Assembly: GCA_902607115.1 (NCBI GenBank)
Contig: CACLIZ010000001.1
Coordinates: 34,979 to 98,978, forward strand
Direction of reading: 5' to 3'
From: an uncultured Pelagibacteraceae bacterium
GTDB taxonomy: Bacteria > Pseudomonadota > Alphaproteobacteria > Pelagibacterales > Pelagibacteraceae
Length of the DNA: 64,000 nt
The notes under the pieces are model-generated. The model saw only the letters and a list, made by a program, of their open reading frames with translations. It was not told the DNA's origin and ran no database searches. Positions 63,792-64,000 of the stretch are shown piece by piece; within the stretch, counting starts at the first letter, position 1, and every line of letters starts with the position of its first letter. The translations under genes were made by a program, and so were the position numbers.

Positions 63792-64000
63792 ATGAGCTTA
63801 GAAAGCAATCTTAATAATTTAAATAGAGGAGAATTTGTATCTTTGTTTGGAGTTATTTTTGAAAAAACTCAATGGATAGCCGAAAAACTTTTTAATCTTA
63901 AACCGTTTAAAAACAAAGATGATTTAATTAATAAAATGATTCAGATTTATGAGTTATCTTCAAAAAATGAAACTTTAAATATTTTAAAATCACATCCTAA
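63792..64000 (+). CDS. uraD: OHCU decarboxylase (UraD-like), cut by window end
   Basis: The first 69 residues of an open frame that runs off the window. MSLESNLNNLNRGEFVSLFGVIFEKTQWIAEKLFNL matches the N-terminus of 2-oxo-4-hydroxy-4-carboxy-5-ureidoimidazoline decarboxylase (family pattern: eFvxxxgxxfExspwia), and the cut falls just after LKSHP, which carries the catalytic histidine. The product would be S-allantoin. It is divergent from hiuH, the enzyme of the previous step. Only the N-terminal part can be checked. Confidence 0.85.
   Translation, partial: MSLESNLNNLNRGEFVSLFGVIFEKTQWIAEKLFNLKPFKNKDDLINKMIQIYELSSKNETLNILKSHP

Overview
The window is an AT-rich, very gene-dense stretch of an alphaproteobacterial chromosome. 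It is most like SAR11 (Candidatus Pelagibacter and relatives). Four things point there: lysine- and isoleucine-rich proteins, intergenic gaps usually of 0-50 bp with many 1-14 bp overlaps, alphaproteobacterial gene orders (mutY/DUF721/dsbA/smc; an F0 operon apart from F1; ileS-lspA-DUF3035), and a retinal-synthesis cluster. I see no tRNA, rRNA, CRISPR array, insertion sequence, integrase or phage gene, and no gene-free stretch longer than about 170 bp. The assignment is from recognition, not a database search.

Layout. 1-3.9 kb: mutY (cut by the window edge) divergent from dciA-like DUF721, a shortened DsbA-like thioredoxin and smc. 3.9-6.2 kb: the F0 part of ATP synthase (atpI, B, E, F', F). 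6.2-11.5 kb: retinal synthesis crtI-crtB-crtY-blh followed by ispH. 11.5-15.3 kb: thrB, rnhA, msrB, bcp, thrC. 15.3-21.9 kb: an aa3-type cytochrome c oxidase operon (ctaC, D, E, subunit IV, a small membrane protein, ctaB), a second subunit-III-like gene and a SCO copper chaperone. 21.9-25.5 kb: rsmE and assorted enzymes. 25.5-33.2 kb: ubiA, lipid A/Kdo genes (msbA, waaA, lpxK, lpxL), purD, rsmD. 33.2-39.6 kb: a leftward operon HAD-ribF-ileS-lspA-DUF3035-pgi. 39.7-45.1 kb: groES-groEL, a DEAD-box helicase and typA. 45.1-54.4 kb: membrane and envelope proteins, two J-domain proteins, an unusual highly charged coiled-coil protein, cfa, a DHDPS-family aldolase, a GT9 glycosyltransferase and an oligopeptidase. 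54.5-64 kb: a purine uptake and catabolism island.

The purine island is the most coherent accessory system. Two nucleobase permeases (NAT/UraA type and AzgA type) sit beside a tight leftward operon hiuH-xdhA-xdhB-guaD-puuD-gpt, with uraD divergent and cut by the window end. Together they would take guanine or xanthine through urate to allantoin, with a phosphoribosyltransferase as a salvage branch. The PuuD here lacks the cytochrome c tail of the full-length family.

Four genes between 2.1 and 10.6 kb (smc, atpF, crtY, ispH) are each broken by one extra A in an A7-A9 run. No other gene in the window is broken this way. The clustering and uniform direction suggest local sequencing or assembly error, or transcriptional slippage, more than true gene loss.
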